DNA from: an uncultured Bacteroides sp.
GTDB lineage: Bacteria; Bacteroidota; Bacteroidia; Bacteroidales; Bacteroidaceae
Length of the DNA: 64,000 bases
Reading direction: 5' to 3'
NCBI RefSeq assembly: GCF_963677685.1
Contig: NZ_OY782187.1
Span: 159,325 to 223,324 of the forward strand
Position 1 is the stretch's first letter. Each line of letters begins with the position of its first letter. The notes under the pieces were generated by a model. That model saw only the letters and a list, made by a program, of their open reading frames with translations. It was not told the DNA's origin and searched no databases. A program made the translations under genes and the position numbers. Positions 1 to 7,743 of this stretch are shown in pieces.

Positions 1-576
1 CTTATTGGGCTCTTTCCCAATTAATATATCAATATTATTGAGCGTGTTAAATAAGAAGTGTGGACTAATGGTCGATTTTAACAAGTCCAGTTCTAGTTGT
101 ATATTCTTTTTGGAGAGTATCTCTTTATCTAATCTATCCTTTTTGCTTTTTTCGATAAATGCAAACATGGTACCTCCTAATCCTGAGAGACAAACAATTG
201 AGGCAAGAACTTTGAGAACAAGTGGGGCTCCAAGGAAACATATCATAGGAAATAGAAGAATGATAGAGTAAAAAGCAATATAATAATAAGCAATAAAGGA
301 ACTAACAAATATACTTAACTTTAAAAAATTCCATTTAAATAGAAGTTTTGGGGTCAATACGTATAATGATAAATAAAATATTGGTATTGAGCTAATTAGA
401 GAAATAATAGTTAGGTCAGTGTTGTTCTTAATTATTTCCAAAAAGCTTTCTAATTCAGGTTTACTAAATCCTGGGAAATGGGTCGCATCTTGTTCAGCCC
501 AGTTAAAATAGAGTATTAAAGATGGTATGGCAATCCAAAATAAAACATGTAATCCGAGTTTAAGAGATTTTTTCAT
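1..576 (-). CDS. LytS/YehU-type sensor histidine kinase, N-terminal part (cut by window edge)
   Basis: Reading leftward from the ATG at 576 gives 192 open codons that run off the window. The product starts with about four hydrophobic segments (roughly residues 8-25, 57-75, 86-109 and 111-140). A charged coiled linker (141-168) follows, and then the motif SPHFLFNTLNNI with His173. That H-box is the hallmark of the His_kinase family (PF06580), whose histidine is autophosphorylated and normally passes phosphate to a LytTR response regulator encoded next door. The ATP-binding part and any regulator lie outside the window to the left. A TACTTTTG -7 box sits at 604-611 upstream. The signal sensed is unknown. 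The family call is good; the function is inferred. Confidence 0.8.
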   Translation of the reverse strand, partial: MKKSLKLGLHVLFWIAIPSLILYFNWAEQDATHFPGFSKPELESFLEIIKNNTDLTIISLISSIPIFYLSLYVLTPKLLFKWNFLKLSIFVSSFIAYYYIAFYSIILLFPMICFLGAPLVLKVLASIVCLSGLGGTMFAFIEKSKKDRLDKEILSKKNIQLELDLLKSTISPHFLFNTLNNIDILIGKEPNK

Positions 577-603
577 AATCAATCATTTTAGTTAAACATG
601 TCC

Positions 604-611
604 CAAAAGTA
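604..611 (-). promoter_or_regulatory. Bacteroides -7 box for the sensor kinase gene
   Basis: The minus strand reads TACTTTTG, matching the Bacteroides -7 consensus TAnnTTTG, 28 bases before the kinase ATG. No clear -33 TTTG is seen. Confidence 0.45.
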
Positions 612-1044
612 GGTCACAGTAGTTGTTCTGTAAAATCCGTTCTGCAACTCATATTAGTTTATCTGCAAATTGGCAGGATGTTTCTTCAATCTTGTAGCCA
701 ATGTTGTTTATACATGATTTTGTTACAATAAATTTGAGACAAAAGAGATGAGAAAAGAAGCAATAAACGATGTACGGTGTTGCCAACCGTTTTTATCCTT
801 CCGTCGTTGGGGCAAAGGAAATCTGTTTTATGGTTGGGAAGAGTTTGTTGATTCAATTCCATTTCAGTTAAAAGATTTTCTGAAAGCTTTCTTAAAAGTA
901 ACTGTCTTTTGCTATTAAATCTCATATGTGATGTTTTTCAAATGGTTGGCAACGCTTCTTATATATAGTGCCGTTTAGCGCTTCAAAAAGTTTTTCTTTC
1001 TAACAGCCAAAGTGCTTAATGAAACCAAGCCAGAACTTTTGTAA
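612..1044. other. Decayed non-coding stretch with cassette-junction-like motifs
   Basis: No convincing gene is seen here. The only sizeable frame, a 79-codon minus-strand ORF at 686-925, has no recognisable features. The minus strand just ahead of it carries GTTGCCAACCATTTG (about 939-953), which resembles the R'-side junction of the cassette-like genes further right. A second GTTGCCAACC lies on the plus strand near 779-788. These are probably remnants of integrated cassettes; the inference is weak. Confidence 0.3.
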
Positions 1045-1254
1045 TGCCCCCCAAGTAAAAAAGTAACCTTTAGAAAGCAAAAGCTGAAAAAGGGCACTTT
1101 AAAGGATAATTATTTTACCAATCGCAGCGATTGCAAGGGTTGCCCGATAAAGGTCCAATGCATAGGCAATAGCTATGAAAAGTGCATCAATATAGCCGCT
1201 TACAGGGAAGAATACGGGCGGAACACAAGGGTTAGCAGTCCACAGGAATCTTAA
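1045..1254 (+). pseudogene. IS1182-family transposase relic (internal fragment)
   Basis: A 69-codon open stretch without a start codon encodes a cysteine-rich segment with the pattern DCKGCPIKVQC, followed by NIAAYREEYGR. This arrangement (C-x2-C-x5-C, then a Y-R-E-E-Y block) matches the middle of IS1182-type DDE transposases just before the catalytic C-terminal domain. Both ends are missing: the frame opens after a stop at 1042-1044 and closes with TAA at 1252-1254. No terminal inverted repeats were recognised nearby. It is an immobile fossil. The family assignment rests on this one segment. Confidence 0.5.
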
Positions 1255-1355
1255 AACAGCTCATTATAAAGTGATCTAAAAAGAGAAATTGCCTCAAAAG
1301 GCAGTTGTAAAAGTCTGTTTTTTATAATTTATTGGCTTGTGTAACGGTTACCATT

Positions 1356-1365
1356 GTTAGCCACA
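1356..1365. repeat. Cassette-end motif downstream of the metallopeptidase gene
   Basis: Plus strand GTTAGCCACA (minus TGTGGCTAAC) starts five bases beyond the stop codon. It pairs as an inverted repeat with the TGTGGCTAAC at 2662-2671 on the other side of the gene. GTTAGCC resembles an integron core site (GTTRRRY) but departs from the strict consensus at one position. The rest of an attC palindrome is not visible here, so the site may be truncated. Confidence 0.4.
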
Positions 1366-1369
1366 GTTT

Positions 1370-2629
1370 TTATTCTTCTTTTCGTTCATATTCCTTTTTC
1401 AGCCATTCTTTATAATCATTAATAAACTCCTCAAATGATTTATCAAAAATCAAGTTTGTACTTTTAACAAACTCAAACTTTGAGTAGTATAAATTCAGTT
1501 TGTCTATACCATAACTGTCAACTATGTATTTAGTAAATACTCCTGAAATTGGATAATCATCACCAAAATCGAATCTCCCATAATCATCAAATCTACTTAT
1601 ATAATTTATTCCATCAATTTTTTTATAGGCAATTTCTAAGTCCTTATAGTATTGATTAGCGTTTTTGCTATTAAAGTAATATCTAATTACACCTTCGCTA
1701 AGATACCCGACTTTATCGTCACTGCTTCCAAAATTCGATTCAAAAATTTTATGCCCGAATTCGTGACTTATTAACTCGGTTGATGTTCCCTTTGTATGAA
1801 TTTCTCCTTTTGGTGAGAGACCTCCAATTGAACCGCCACATCTGTCCCAATATCCTGAAACCATAAGAATTTCTAATTGGTCAGAATGGAAAAAAGCTTT
1901 TATTTTCTCCTTTGGATACGCTAGGTTGAAAAATTTACAAAAATCCTGACAGAAAGACTTCTGAGCATGCTCAATTTGATCAATATTAAAACTATCTATT
2001 TTTTTAGATACATAAAAATTCATAAATTTGGTAGGATAAAACCTGTAATTATTTTCCCGAAGTAGTCTAAGGTCTGAAACGTTAATAGAATCGCTGTCAT
2101 TCAAATAGTTACCAAATATTGTTTTTCGCAAATTCTGAGTTATGGTAAAATCCATTCCGTTTGAGTAAGACGGTTCTCTAATTCCGAATAAGCACATATT
2201 GTCGTTTCCAACATAAGCAATCCTATTTGTGTCAATATATGAAATACCATCTAAATTATTGGTGTATTCTGCTCCTCTGAATATAAAGCCATTATCAATT
2301 TTCTGAATTGGTAGTTTAAAACGTTTCCAGTTTTTAAAATCCGAAATTTTGCCGACAATCCAAAGGTTTTTATAATAATCAGCACGAAGTAATTCAGATT
2401 CCTTTTTTATTTTTATAGTATCATTATACCAACTAGAATACACTTCCATCCTTTCATTAAGAATTGAATCTGTTACGTCTGGAATAACAAAAGTGAATCC
2501 TTTTGATACAAATAGATTTTCTTTTTTATGCTCACAATCATATTTAGGAATTGTAGTTAGGTCAATATATTGGGAGTAGCACTCTGGCATACTTAAAAAT
2601 GTCAAAAAAATAGAGATGATTGTCTTCAT
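1370..2629 (-). CDS. Putative secreted zinc metallopeptidase (HEFGH), in a cassette-like unit
   Basis: The 419-residue product begins with a likely signal peptide (hydrophobic residues 3-14, processing near Ser19). Residues 289-293 are HEFGH, the HExxH zinc-binding motif, and Glu312 follows 19 residues after the second His, the gluzincin spacing (HExxH-x18-25-E). The C-terminal block YPISGVFTKYIVDSYG (about 359-374) resembles the peptidase MA-like fold. It probably acts in the periplasm or outside the cell; the substrate is unknown. The gene stands alone between transposon relics. GTTAGCCACA lies upstream and its inverse TGTGGCTAAC directly after the stop, as in integron-type cassettes. Base usage is strongly AT-rich, suggesting acquisition. 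The metallopeptidase call rests on the motif only. Confidence 0.6.
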   Translation of the reverse strand: MKTIISIFLTFLSMPECYSQYIDLTTIPKYDCEHKKENLFVSKGFTFVIPDVTDSILNERMEVYSSWYNDTIKIKKESELLRADYYKNLWIVGKISDFKNWKRFKLPIQKIDNGFIFRGAEYTNNLDGISYIDTNRIAYVGNDNMCLFGIREPSYSNGMDFTITQNLRKTIFGNYLNDSDSINVSDLRLLRENNYRFYPTKFMNFYVSKKIDSFNIDQIEHAQKSFCQDFCKFFNLAYPKEKIKAFFHSDQLEILMVSGYWDRCGGSIGGLSPKGEIHTKGTSTELISHEFGHKIFESNFGSSDDKVGYLSEGVIRYYFNSKNANQYYKDLEIAYKKIDGINYISRFDDYGRFDFGDDYPISGVFTKYIVDSYGIDKLNLYYSKFEFVKSTNLIFDKSFEEFINDYKEWLKKEYERKEE

Positions 2630-2661
2630 TTTGATACTGTTTTCAGGATTTTTGCCAAATT

Positions 2662-2671
2662 GTGGCTAACA
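2662..2671. repeat. Cassette-start motif upstream of the metallopeptidase gene
   Basis: Minus strand GTTAGCCACA lies 33 bases before the ATG, the place where an integron R' core site would sit relative to a cassette gene. It is the exact inverse of the motif at 1356-1365. Confidence 0.4.
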
Positions 2672-2721
2672 AGGAAGTGTAATTTGAACTTTATCTAGTT
2701 CATATTCTAGCTAATTCAATA

Positions 2722-2753
2722 CAAATATAATTTTTTATTTTTGGATTTACAAA
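2722..2753 (-). promoter_or_regulatory. Strong Bacteroides promoter reading into the metallopeptidase cassette
   Basis: On the minus strand TTTG (2753-2750) is followed by exactly 20 bases and then TATATTTG (2729-2722). This fits the Bacteroides -33/-7 consensus (TTTG, 19-21 bases, TAnnTTTG) very well. It lies outside the GTTAGCC motif and points toward the gene, like the resident promoter of an integron platform. Confidence 0.65.
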
Positions 2754-2778
2754 TGCTTTTTAAGGCTGTTATAGGAAG

Positions 2779-2823
2779 TGTGCAAGGGCGGTGAGGAACG
2801 AACCGTTTATATACCCTTGCACA
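2779..2823. repeat. Inverted repeat next to the IS256 relic
   Basis: TGTGCAAGGG (2779-2788) pairs with CCCTTGCACA (2814-2823) across a 25-base loop. It lies about 50 bases beyond the end of the transposase relic. It may be a terminator or part of the IS end; the sequence does not decide. Confidence 0.4.
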
Positions 2824-2875
2824 ATTGCGCGAACAGTCTTTTCTTTACGTTTGAAAAACCGAGAAGAAAAATGGA

Positions 2876-3549
2876 TTATATATCTAATGGTATTCTTTCA
2901 CCAAACTTAATCCGCAATTGACTGGCTCTCAATGCCCAATGTGAAGAGGCTGTGTCCATTTTTTAGAGATATTGAGAACGGCCAGGTAAATCAACTTCAT
3001 CAAGACCATATCATTAGGGAAAACGCCCTTTGTTTTGGTCACTTTTCAAACTTGACAATGGAAGCTCTCTACAGCATTAGTGGTGTAAATGAGTTTTCGA
3101 ACCTGTTCATCATAAGCAAAATAGGCAGTAAGCTTATCGCAATTTCTTTCCCATGAATCCATGACGACTGGATATTTCTTACCCCATTTATCTTGTAGCT
3201 TATCAAATTTTAATTCCGCTAGATCAAGCGTAGGAGCTTGATCGATTATTTTTAAATCGGACATAAACTCTTTCTAATCTTTTGAGGCAACCTACTTTAA
3301 TGAGTTTCGGATTTGGTGAACAATACAACTCTGTATAATCACCTGTGGGAAAATAGTGCTGATGGCCTCCGAGAACCCCGTTAGATTATCAATACAAGCG
3401 ATCAAAACATCTTTCATCCCTCGAGCTTTATGATCGGTCAGAACACTCAACCAGAAGTTGGTGCCCTCGCTTTGGGAAACATATATACCTATAAGTTCCT
3501 TGCGACCATCTGTTTTGCTTATAGTCTTTGTTTGGAAAATGTGACGCAA
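2876..3549 (-). pseudogene. IS256-family (mutator type) transposase, truncated and mutated
   Basis: Reading leftward from 3549, the frame encodes typical IS256 transposase sequence, including GMKDVLIACIDNLTGFSEAI and HQIRNSLK. It then hits two in-frame TAG codons where the family has Tyr and Gln (xVASKDxKEF), continues through WGKKYPVVMDSW and LIYTTNAVESFH, meets another stop, and ends in a different frame with QLRIKFGERIPLDI before TAA at 2876. The N-terminal part, including the DNA-binding region, is absent: homology begins abruptly at 3549. So the gene has at least three nonsense changes, one frameshift and a 5' truncation, and cannot be active. It records a past IS256 insertion next to the NVEALA locus. 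Confidence 0.85.
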
Positions 3550-3564
3550 ATGTGACGATGAATA

Positions 3565-3596
3565 TTTGTCGGTGGGATTTTAAAATTTTATGTTTG
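3565..3596 (+). promoter_or_regulatory. Consensus Bacteroides promoter for the NVEALA-like peptide locus
   Basis: TTTG (3565-3568), a 20-base spacer and TATGTTTG (3589-3596) match the Bacteroides -33/-7 consensus. The box lies 61 bases before the small peptide ATG at 3658 and just outside the IS256 relic. Confidence 0.65.
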
Positions 3597-3657
3597 AGAG
3601 GAAAAATAATGTATAATGAAAGGAGTGAATGATGATTGTTCTTTGAAAGATTATCTT

Positions 3658-3744
3658 ATGAAAAAGAATATTCTTAAAGTTGCTCTTGTGGCAACATTTG
3701 CATTTTTTGCAGGATATGGCGTTTATATCAAACATTCTCTCTAA
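3658..3744 (+). CDS. NVEALA-family-like leader peptide, 28 residues, lacking the NVEALA tail
   Basis: This small ORF encodes a lysine start, MKKNILKVALVATFAFF, then AGYGVYIKHSL and a stop. The opening is the signature leader of NVEALA-family peptides (PF14055) in Bacteroidales, whose full members continue for some 20-60 residues to a segment ending in NVEALA. Here the stop follows ten residues after the hydrophobic core, so only the signal-like part is made. It lies 12 bases before a propeller lipoprotein gene and has a consensus promoter. The family commonly sits beside such propeller genes; the function of the peptides is not established. The ORF is too short for usual gene finders, but the leader match is specific. 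Confidence 0.7.
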   Translation: MKKNILKVALVATFAFFAGYGVYIKHSL

Positions 3745-3756
3745 AATAAAAAGAAT

Positions 3757-4902
3757 ATGAGGATTTTACTACTATCTTTAATAATTTGTTTTCTTGTCTC
3801 ATGTAAAAAAGAGAAAGCATCAAGCTCATACAATTATAACTTGGAGACAACAAAAAAAATAAAAAGTTTTACTTTGGATTCGGATGTAAGATATAATGCT
3901 TTTTATCTATACATATTTAGCGATGACAAAGGGAAAGAATATCTTTCGTTTCTTAATTATCGTACCAATCAGATTCTTTTTTATGATTTAAAAACCAGTG
4001 AATTCCTTTTTAAACTAAATCTATATGCAGAAGGACCTAATGGAATAAATCAACCTACAGGCTTTTATATTAAGGATTTTGATAATATATATATATCTTC
4101 TTATGCCTATTCAGGATTGATAAAGGTTGATACAACATGTCGTATTACTCAAAAAATACCTTATGAGACAACGGATGAAGGATATAAAGTTCTTCCGTCC
4201 TATACTCCTTCTTCACATCCATATCTTCCACTTATTTTTATTGATAAAAAAGTATATATAACTCAAAATGCGGTAGAACGTTTTAATCCTATAGATAAAA
4301 CTCCCATCAGTGTGGTAATAGATACAATTCAAAAGACCTGTAAAGGGCTTCCATTGACATACAATGTTTTGACAAAAGAAGAGATAGCTGCAAACGATAT
4401 TCGATTTAGCCGCATATTTAACGGGAAAGAATTTATCTATTCTTTTTATACAGATGAAGATATTGTTATTGCGTCAATTGATCATTCTGATATAAGAAAT
4501 ATTAAAGTAAAGAGCCAATATATCACTTCATCAACAGAAAAACAAGTTGATTCAGAGCAAGGACCTAAACTCAATCTTGAATTAGCACGCTACGGTGATT
4601 TAGTCTATGATCCATATAGGGAGGTTTACTATCGGTTTGCATATCCTAAAATCATTTTAGATGATGATATCCGTTGGTGGGGAAAGGCGGTTTATGGAAG
4701 GAAAAAGTTTTCTGTTATTATATTGAATAAAGATTTTCAGATTATAGGGGAAACATTGTTCCCAGAAGCAATATATAATTCATATGTCTTTTTTGTAAAC
4801 AAAGATGGACTATATATAAGCCGTGATTATCAAAAGCTCTATGGACAATCTGAGGATTATATGACTTTTGAACTATTTAAACTGATAGAAAAAAAACAGT
4901 AA
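3757..4902 (+). CDS. DUF4221-like / 6-bladed beta-propeller lipoprotein
   Basis: The 381-residue product has a lipoprotein signal peptide, ILLLSLIICFLVSCKK, with the lipobox Cys at residue 16, so it is probably anchored in a membrane and exposed to the periplasm or surface. The rest consists of repeating hydrophobic strands with propeller-type blades (for example residues 45-75, 83-115 and 155-180) and the loop LYAEGPNGI, a variant of the GxGPxE-type turn of Bacteroidales propellers. It follows the leader peptide by 12 bases and precedes another propeller lipoprotein, so the three probably form one unit. No enzymatic motif is visible; a binding or sensing role is conceivable but unproven. Confidence 0.65.
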   Translation: MRILLLSLIICFLVSCKKEKASSSYNYNLETTKKIKSFTLDSDVRYNAFYLYIFSDDKGKEYLSFLNYRTNQILFYDLKTSEFLFKLNLYAEGPNGINQPTGFYIKDFDNIYISSYAYSGLIKVDTTCRITQKIPYETTDEGYKVLPSYTPSSHPYLPLIFIDKKVYITQNAVERFNPIDKTPISVVIDTIQKTCKGLPLTYNVLTKEEIAANDIRFSRIFNGKEFIYSFYTDEDIVIASIDHSDIRNIKVKSQYITSSTEKQVDSEQGPKLNLELARYGDLVYDPYREVYYRFAYPKIILDDDIRWWGKAVYGRKKFSVIILNKDFQIIGETLFPEAIYNSYVFFVNKDGLYISRDYQKLYGQSEDYMTFELFKLIEKKQ

Positions 4903-5033
4903 TAAATGGAGTGTATGATTAGGCGTTTGACAATCCAATTCTTATTAAGTATTATTTAAATTAGTATGTATTACAAAATTTAGTATTAATGTTGGGCTCT
5001 AATGTTTATTAGTAGCCTTTAATTGTTTATAAT

Positions 5034-6077
5034 ATGAAATTATTTTTAATTAATGTACTCATATGTATAGCTTTCTGCTCATGTATTGATAAGAATAAAA
5101 ATGACGAGAAAATTATTGGATCAGTTAAGCGTCTAGCTCTTGATACTTTGTCTGTTAAAGAGATTCCCATGGACTTCTTGTTGGGTAACCCTAATCAAAT
5201 AGAAATGATAGATAGCCTCTTGATAATAACGGATAATCAAGATGAAAAAGCATTGGCAATATGTGGCTATAATGGTAAATTAATAAGTAGAACATTAGGC
5301 GTGGGAGAAGGTCCAGGTGAATGTATAATGCCGATTGATATTAGTGTATCTCGTGAAAATAAGTCGTTGATCGTTTTGCAAAGACAAAATGGGAGATGCG
5401 ATGAATATAATATAAATTTTTTATTGAATGATTCCACTCCTTACAGTTTAAATAGTTATAACTTCAAAGCTACAGACCGAATTATTTCTACTGGTAGTAA
5501 GTATATAGGTAGTGGCCTTTATGATGCTGGATCATTGAGAATTTATAATAAAGATGGTTTAGAGGTTAACACACAAAACATATATCCTGATTACCTGAAT
5601 TCAATAGAGAATGTAATGGATAAATATCGAATTTATCAGGGATTTATCTCATATTCAAAGAATGTCATCGCGTATGGAACATATTTTACCGGAGACATCT
5701 CCTTTTTCACCTATCAGGATAATCGTTTGAGATTAATTAATTCGTGTGTCACTAAACCTAATAAAATTAGGGAGCGAATTATAAGAAATCCATTAGATGT
5801 CTCTATCCACAAAGATGACATAATTCACTGTATAGACATTTGTTCATCGCTCAACTATTTTTATGTGTTGTACTGCGGGACTGATATGGGGCAAGTAAAT
5901 CAGCGGAAAGAACGATATATTATGAAATTTGGGACTTCTGGAAATCTTATTCACGTGTATAAAGTAAATGCGAGAATAAACAGCCTTTGTGTCTCAAATG
6001 ATGACACAAGAATGTATGCCATAACTTTGTCAGATAATTTGGATTATACAATTGCATCTATCGGCATAAGCATTTAG
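5034..6077 (+). CDS. BF3164-like TolB-type 6-bladed propeller lipoprotein
   Basis: The 347-residue protein starts with MKLFLINVLICIAFCSC and a lipobox Cys at about residue 17, so it is a predicted lipoprotein. Residues 83-98 contain RTLGVGEGPGECIMP; the GxGPGE loop is characteristic of the BF3164/TolB-like propeller family (PF15869 and relatives) that accompanies NVEALA peptides. Repeated strand blocks cover the remaining length, consistent with a six-bladed propeller. It lies 131 bases after the previous lipoprotein gene with no obvious -7 box between, so co-transcription is plausible. A hairpin terminator follows at 6090. The ligand or partner is unknown. Confidence 0.7.
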   Translation: MKLFLINVLICIAFCSCIDKNKNDEKIIGSVKRLALDTLSVKEIPMDFLLGNPNQIEMIDSLLIITDNQDEKALAICGYNGKLISRTLGVGEGPGECIMPIDISVSRENKSLIVLQRQNGRCDEYNINFLLNDSTPYSLNSYNFKATDRIISTGSKYIGSGLYDAGSLRIYNKDGLEVNTQNIYPDYLNSIENVMDKYRIYQGFISYSKNVIAYGTYFTGDISFFTYQDNRLRLINSCVTKPNKIRERIIRNPLDVSIHKDDIIHCIDICSSLNYFYVLYCGTDMGQVNQRKERYIMKFGTSGNLIHVYKVNARINSLCVSNDDTRMYAITLSDNLDYTIASIGISI

Positions 6078-6089
6078 ACCGCACTTATT

Positions 6090-6124
6090 AAAGATGCTAC
6101 TATCTTTAGTGGCATCTTTTTATC
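6090..6124 (+). terminator. Hairpin terminator closing the propeller lipoprotein unit
   Basis: AAAGATGCTAC (6090-6100) pairs with GTGGCATCTTT (6109-6119) with one mismatch, followed by a T-rich run. It lies 12 bases after the lipoprotein stop. Confidence 0.7.
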
Positions 6125-6669
6125 TGTTTTTACGAGTTTATTTTACATTAAAAAAGCTTTCTGAGATTACCTTTAATTTAAAATAGGAAAGAAGGAATGC
6201 AGTGATTAAATAGAATTCTTTTCCGAAGTCTCCTAGTACTAAGAATTTGATTTTGGTTGCAAGGTTATTTTGGGGAATAACAGAGGCTTGGCTTGGGTGG
6301 TAATAATCCGAAAGATCCAAATCTAGATTATGAGTATTTGAAATTATTCCGTTTATAAAGTCTCTGTCATATGACTTATATTAGTAATCTCTAATTTTTC
6401 TCACTAAATGTATGGATAGATATTGAACTATATTTATAGGGTTTGCATCAGTTTCTTTATCGCTGCCTGTTCAAATTCTGTAAAACTGGATCAAGTTGTT
6501 TTACTGGAAGCTTATTCTTATCAATTTGAGTTCTATTCTAAAATGAAAAAGGAGAAAAAGGCTTGTGCAATTTATAAAAAATCTATAGCTTTATAGAAAT
6601 AAATGGGTTTTGTGCGCAAACTCCCGTTGGTGGCAATTAAAACTAACGACACTGCAAAAAAAATAAACT
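6125..6669. other. Long intergenic region with a possible decayed lipoprotein fragment
   Basis: No intact gene is seen. At 6423-6596 a 57-codon plus frame opening with TTG encodes a signal-like stretch, CISFFIAACSNSVKLD, and ends in AIYKKSIAL, a phrase common in TPR proteins; it may be a worn fragment. A 60-codon minus ORF at 6138-6320 shows nothing recognisable. Just before the next gene, GTTGGTGGCAATT (about 6624-6636) resembles the cassette-junction motifs seen elsewhere in this region. Confidence 0.3.
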
Positions 6670-7743
6670 ATGATTAAATTAAAAAAGATAAGCAGAGTTT
6701 TCATTGTAATTGGATTAATGCTTACTCAATTTGCATTTGGACAAAAGAATATTGAAAGATTTGAATTCCAATTTGAAAATAAAACTCTTCAGGGATTAAT
6801 TGAATCACCTATTGACAGAAAAGCTTCGGCTATTGTACTTATTATTCCAGGAAGTGGGAAAACTGATTTTGTAAAAGGAAATTGGTATTCTGAACTTAGG
6901 GATAAATTCGTGCAAGCTGGACTGACAGTCTGTTTATGGGATAAAATGGGTTGTGGAGATAGCGAAGGAGAATTTGATAATCAGCAACCAGTTGATAATT
7001 CAGCACAAGAAGCAATTGCTGCGATCAGGGAATTGAAAAGACTAAATATTGTTGGTTCTGAAAAAATTGGATTATGGGGAATAAGTCGTGCAGGCTATAT
7101 TTGTCCACTTATTATAAACCAATATCCGATTGATTTTTGGATTTCGGCAAGTGGTACAAGTGGATTGGATAACTTTCGGTATTTACTAGAGAAAAATTGG
7201 ATTTTAAAAGGTTATGATTCTATTCAAACAAATTTACTTTTAAAAGAATGGGACTTTTGTTACAAGGCACTAACCAAAGGGAATGTTGACTATAACTATG
7301 TTATTACAAAGACTGAAAACCTATTCAACGATTCATTTTATAATTCTCTTGGAGGAACATTATTCTCTAAATCCGAATATCAGGAAATGATTGATTATTA
7401 TAAAAATAGTGGTTTTGTTTTTGATAGTATTTCAGGTCTACAGATTATGGTTGAAAATTTTCCTGAAATACTAAAAAAAGTCGACTGTCCAGTATTGGCA
7501 ATATTTGGAAAAAAAGACACACAGGTTGATTGGAGAAAAACTCTTGAGTTATATCAAACAACGATGGGACAGAATGATAATTCAATTTTGACAATAAAGA
7601 CGCTTGATAATTGTAATCATAACATGCAAAAATGTGATACTGGGGCACTTGGGGAAGACTTAAAAAAGTACAATTGGCAAGCGTGTGACGATTATTATTC
7701 AATAATTACAAATTGGTTAAAAAGACAAAAAGTAATAGAATAA
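6670..7743 (+). CDS. Secreted alpha/beta hydrolase
   Basis: The 357-residue product has a signal peptide (residues 8-24, ending FAFGQ) and an alpha/beta hydrolase core. Oxyanion-type strand IVLIIPGSG lies at 55-63, the nucleophile elbow GISRAG with Ser139 at 137-142, a probable acid in KKDTQVDW (about 283-290), and a probable catalytic His in DNCNHNM near 315. This order fits serine hydrolases of the dienelactone hydrolase/acyl-peptidase group. Likely activity is an esterase or peptidase in the periplasm; the substrate is unknown. The gene is monocistronic, strongly AT-rich and ends exactly at an integron attC-like palindrome, suggesting arrival as a cassette. Confidence 0.75.
   Translation: MIKLKKISRVFIVIGLMLTQFAFGQKNIERFEFQFENKTLQGLIESPIDRKASAIVLIIPGSGKTDFVKGNWYSELRDKFVQAGLTVCLWDKMGCGDSEGEFDNQQPVDNSAQEAIAAIRELKRLNIVGSEKIGLWGISRAGYICPLIINQYPIDFWISASGTSGLDNFRYLLEKNWILKGYDSIQTNLLLKEWDFCYKALTKGNVDYNYVITKTENLFNDSFYNSLGGTLFSKSEYQEMIDYYKNSGFVFDSISGLQIMVENFPEILKKVDCPVLAIFGKKDTQVDWRKTLELYQTTMGQNDNSILTIKTLDNCNHNMQKCDTGALGEDLKKYNWQACDDYYSIITNWLKRQKVIE

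Noticed and set aside
686-925. 79-codon minus-strand ORF
   Set aside because: No recognisable domain, no -7 box, and low-complexity composition; it lies in a decayed region and is probably chance.
6138-6320. 60-codon minus-strand ORF downstream of the propeller lipoprotein
   Set aside because: It begins in an unremarkable AT-rich gap with no promoter or homology cues.
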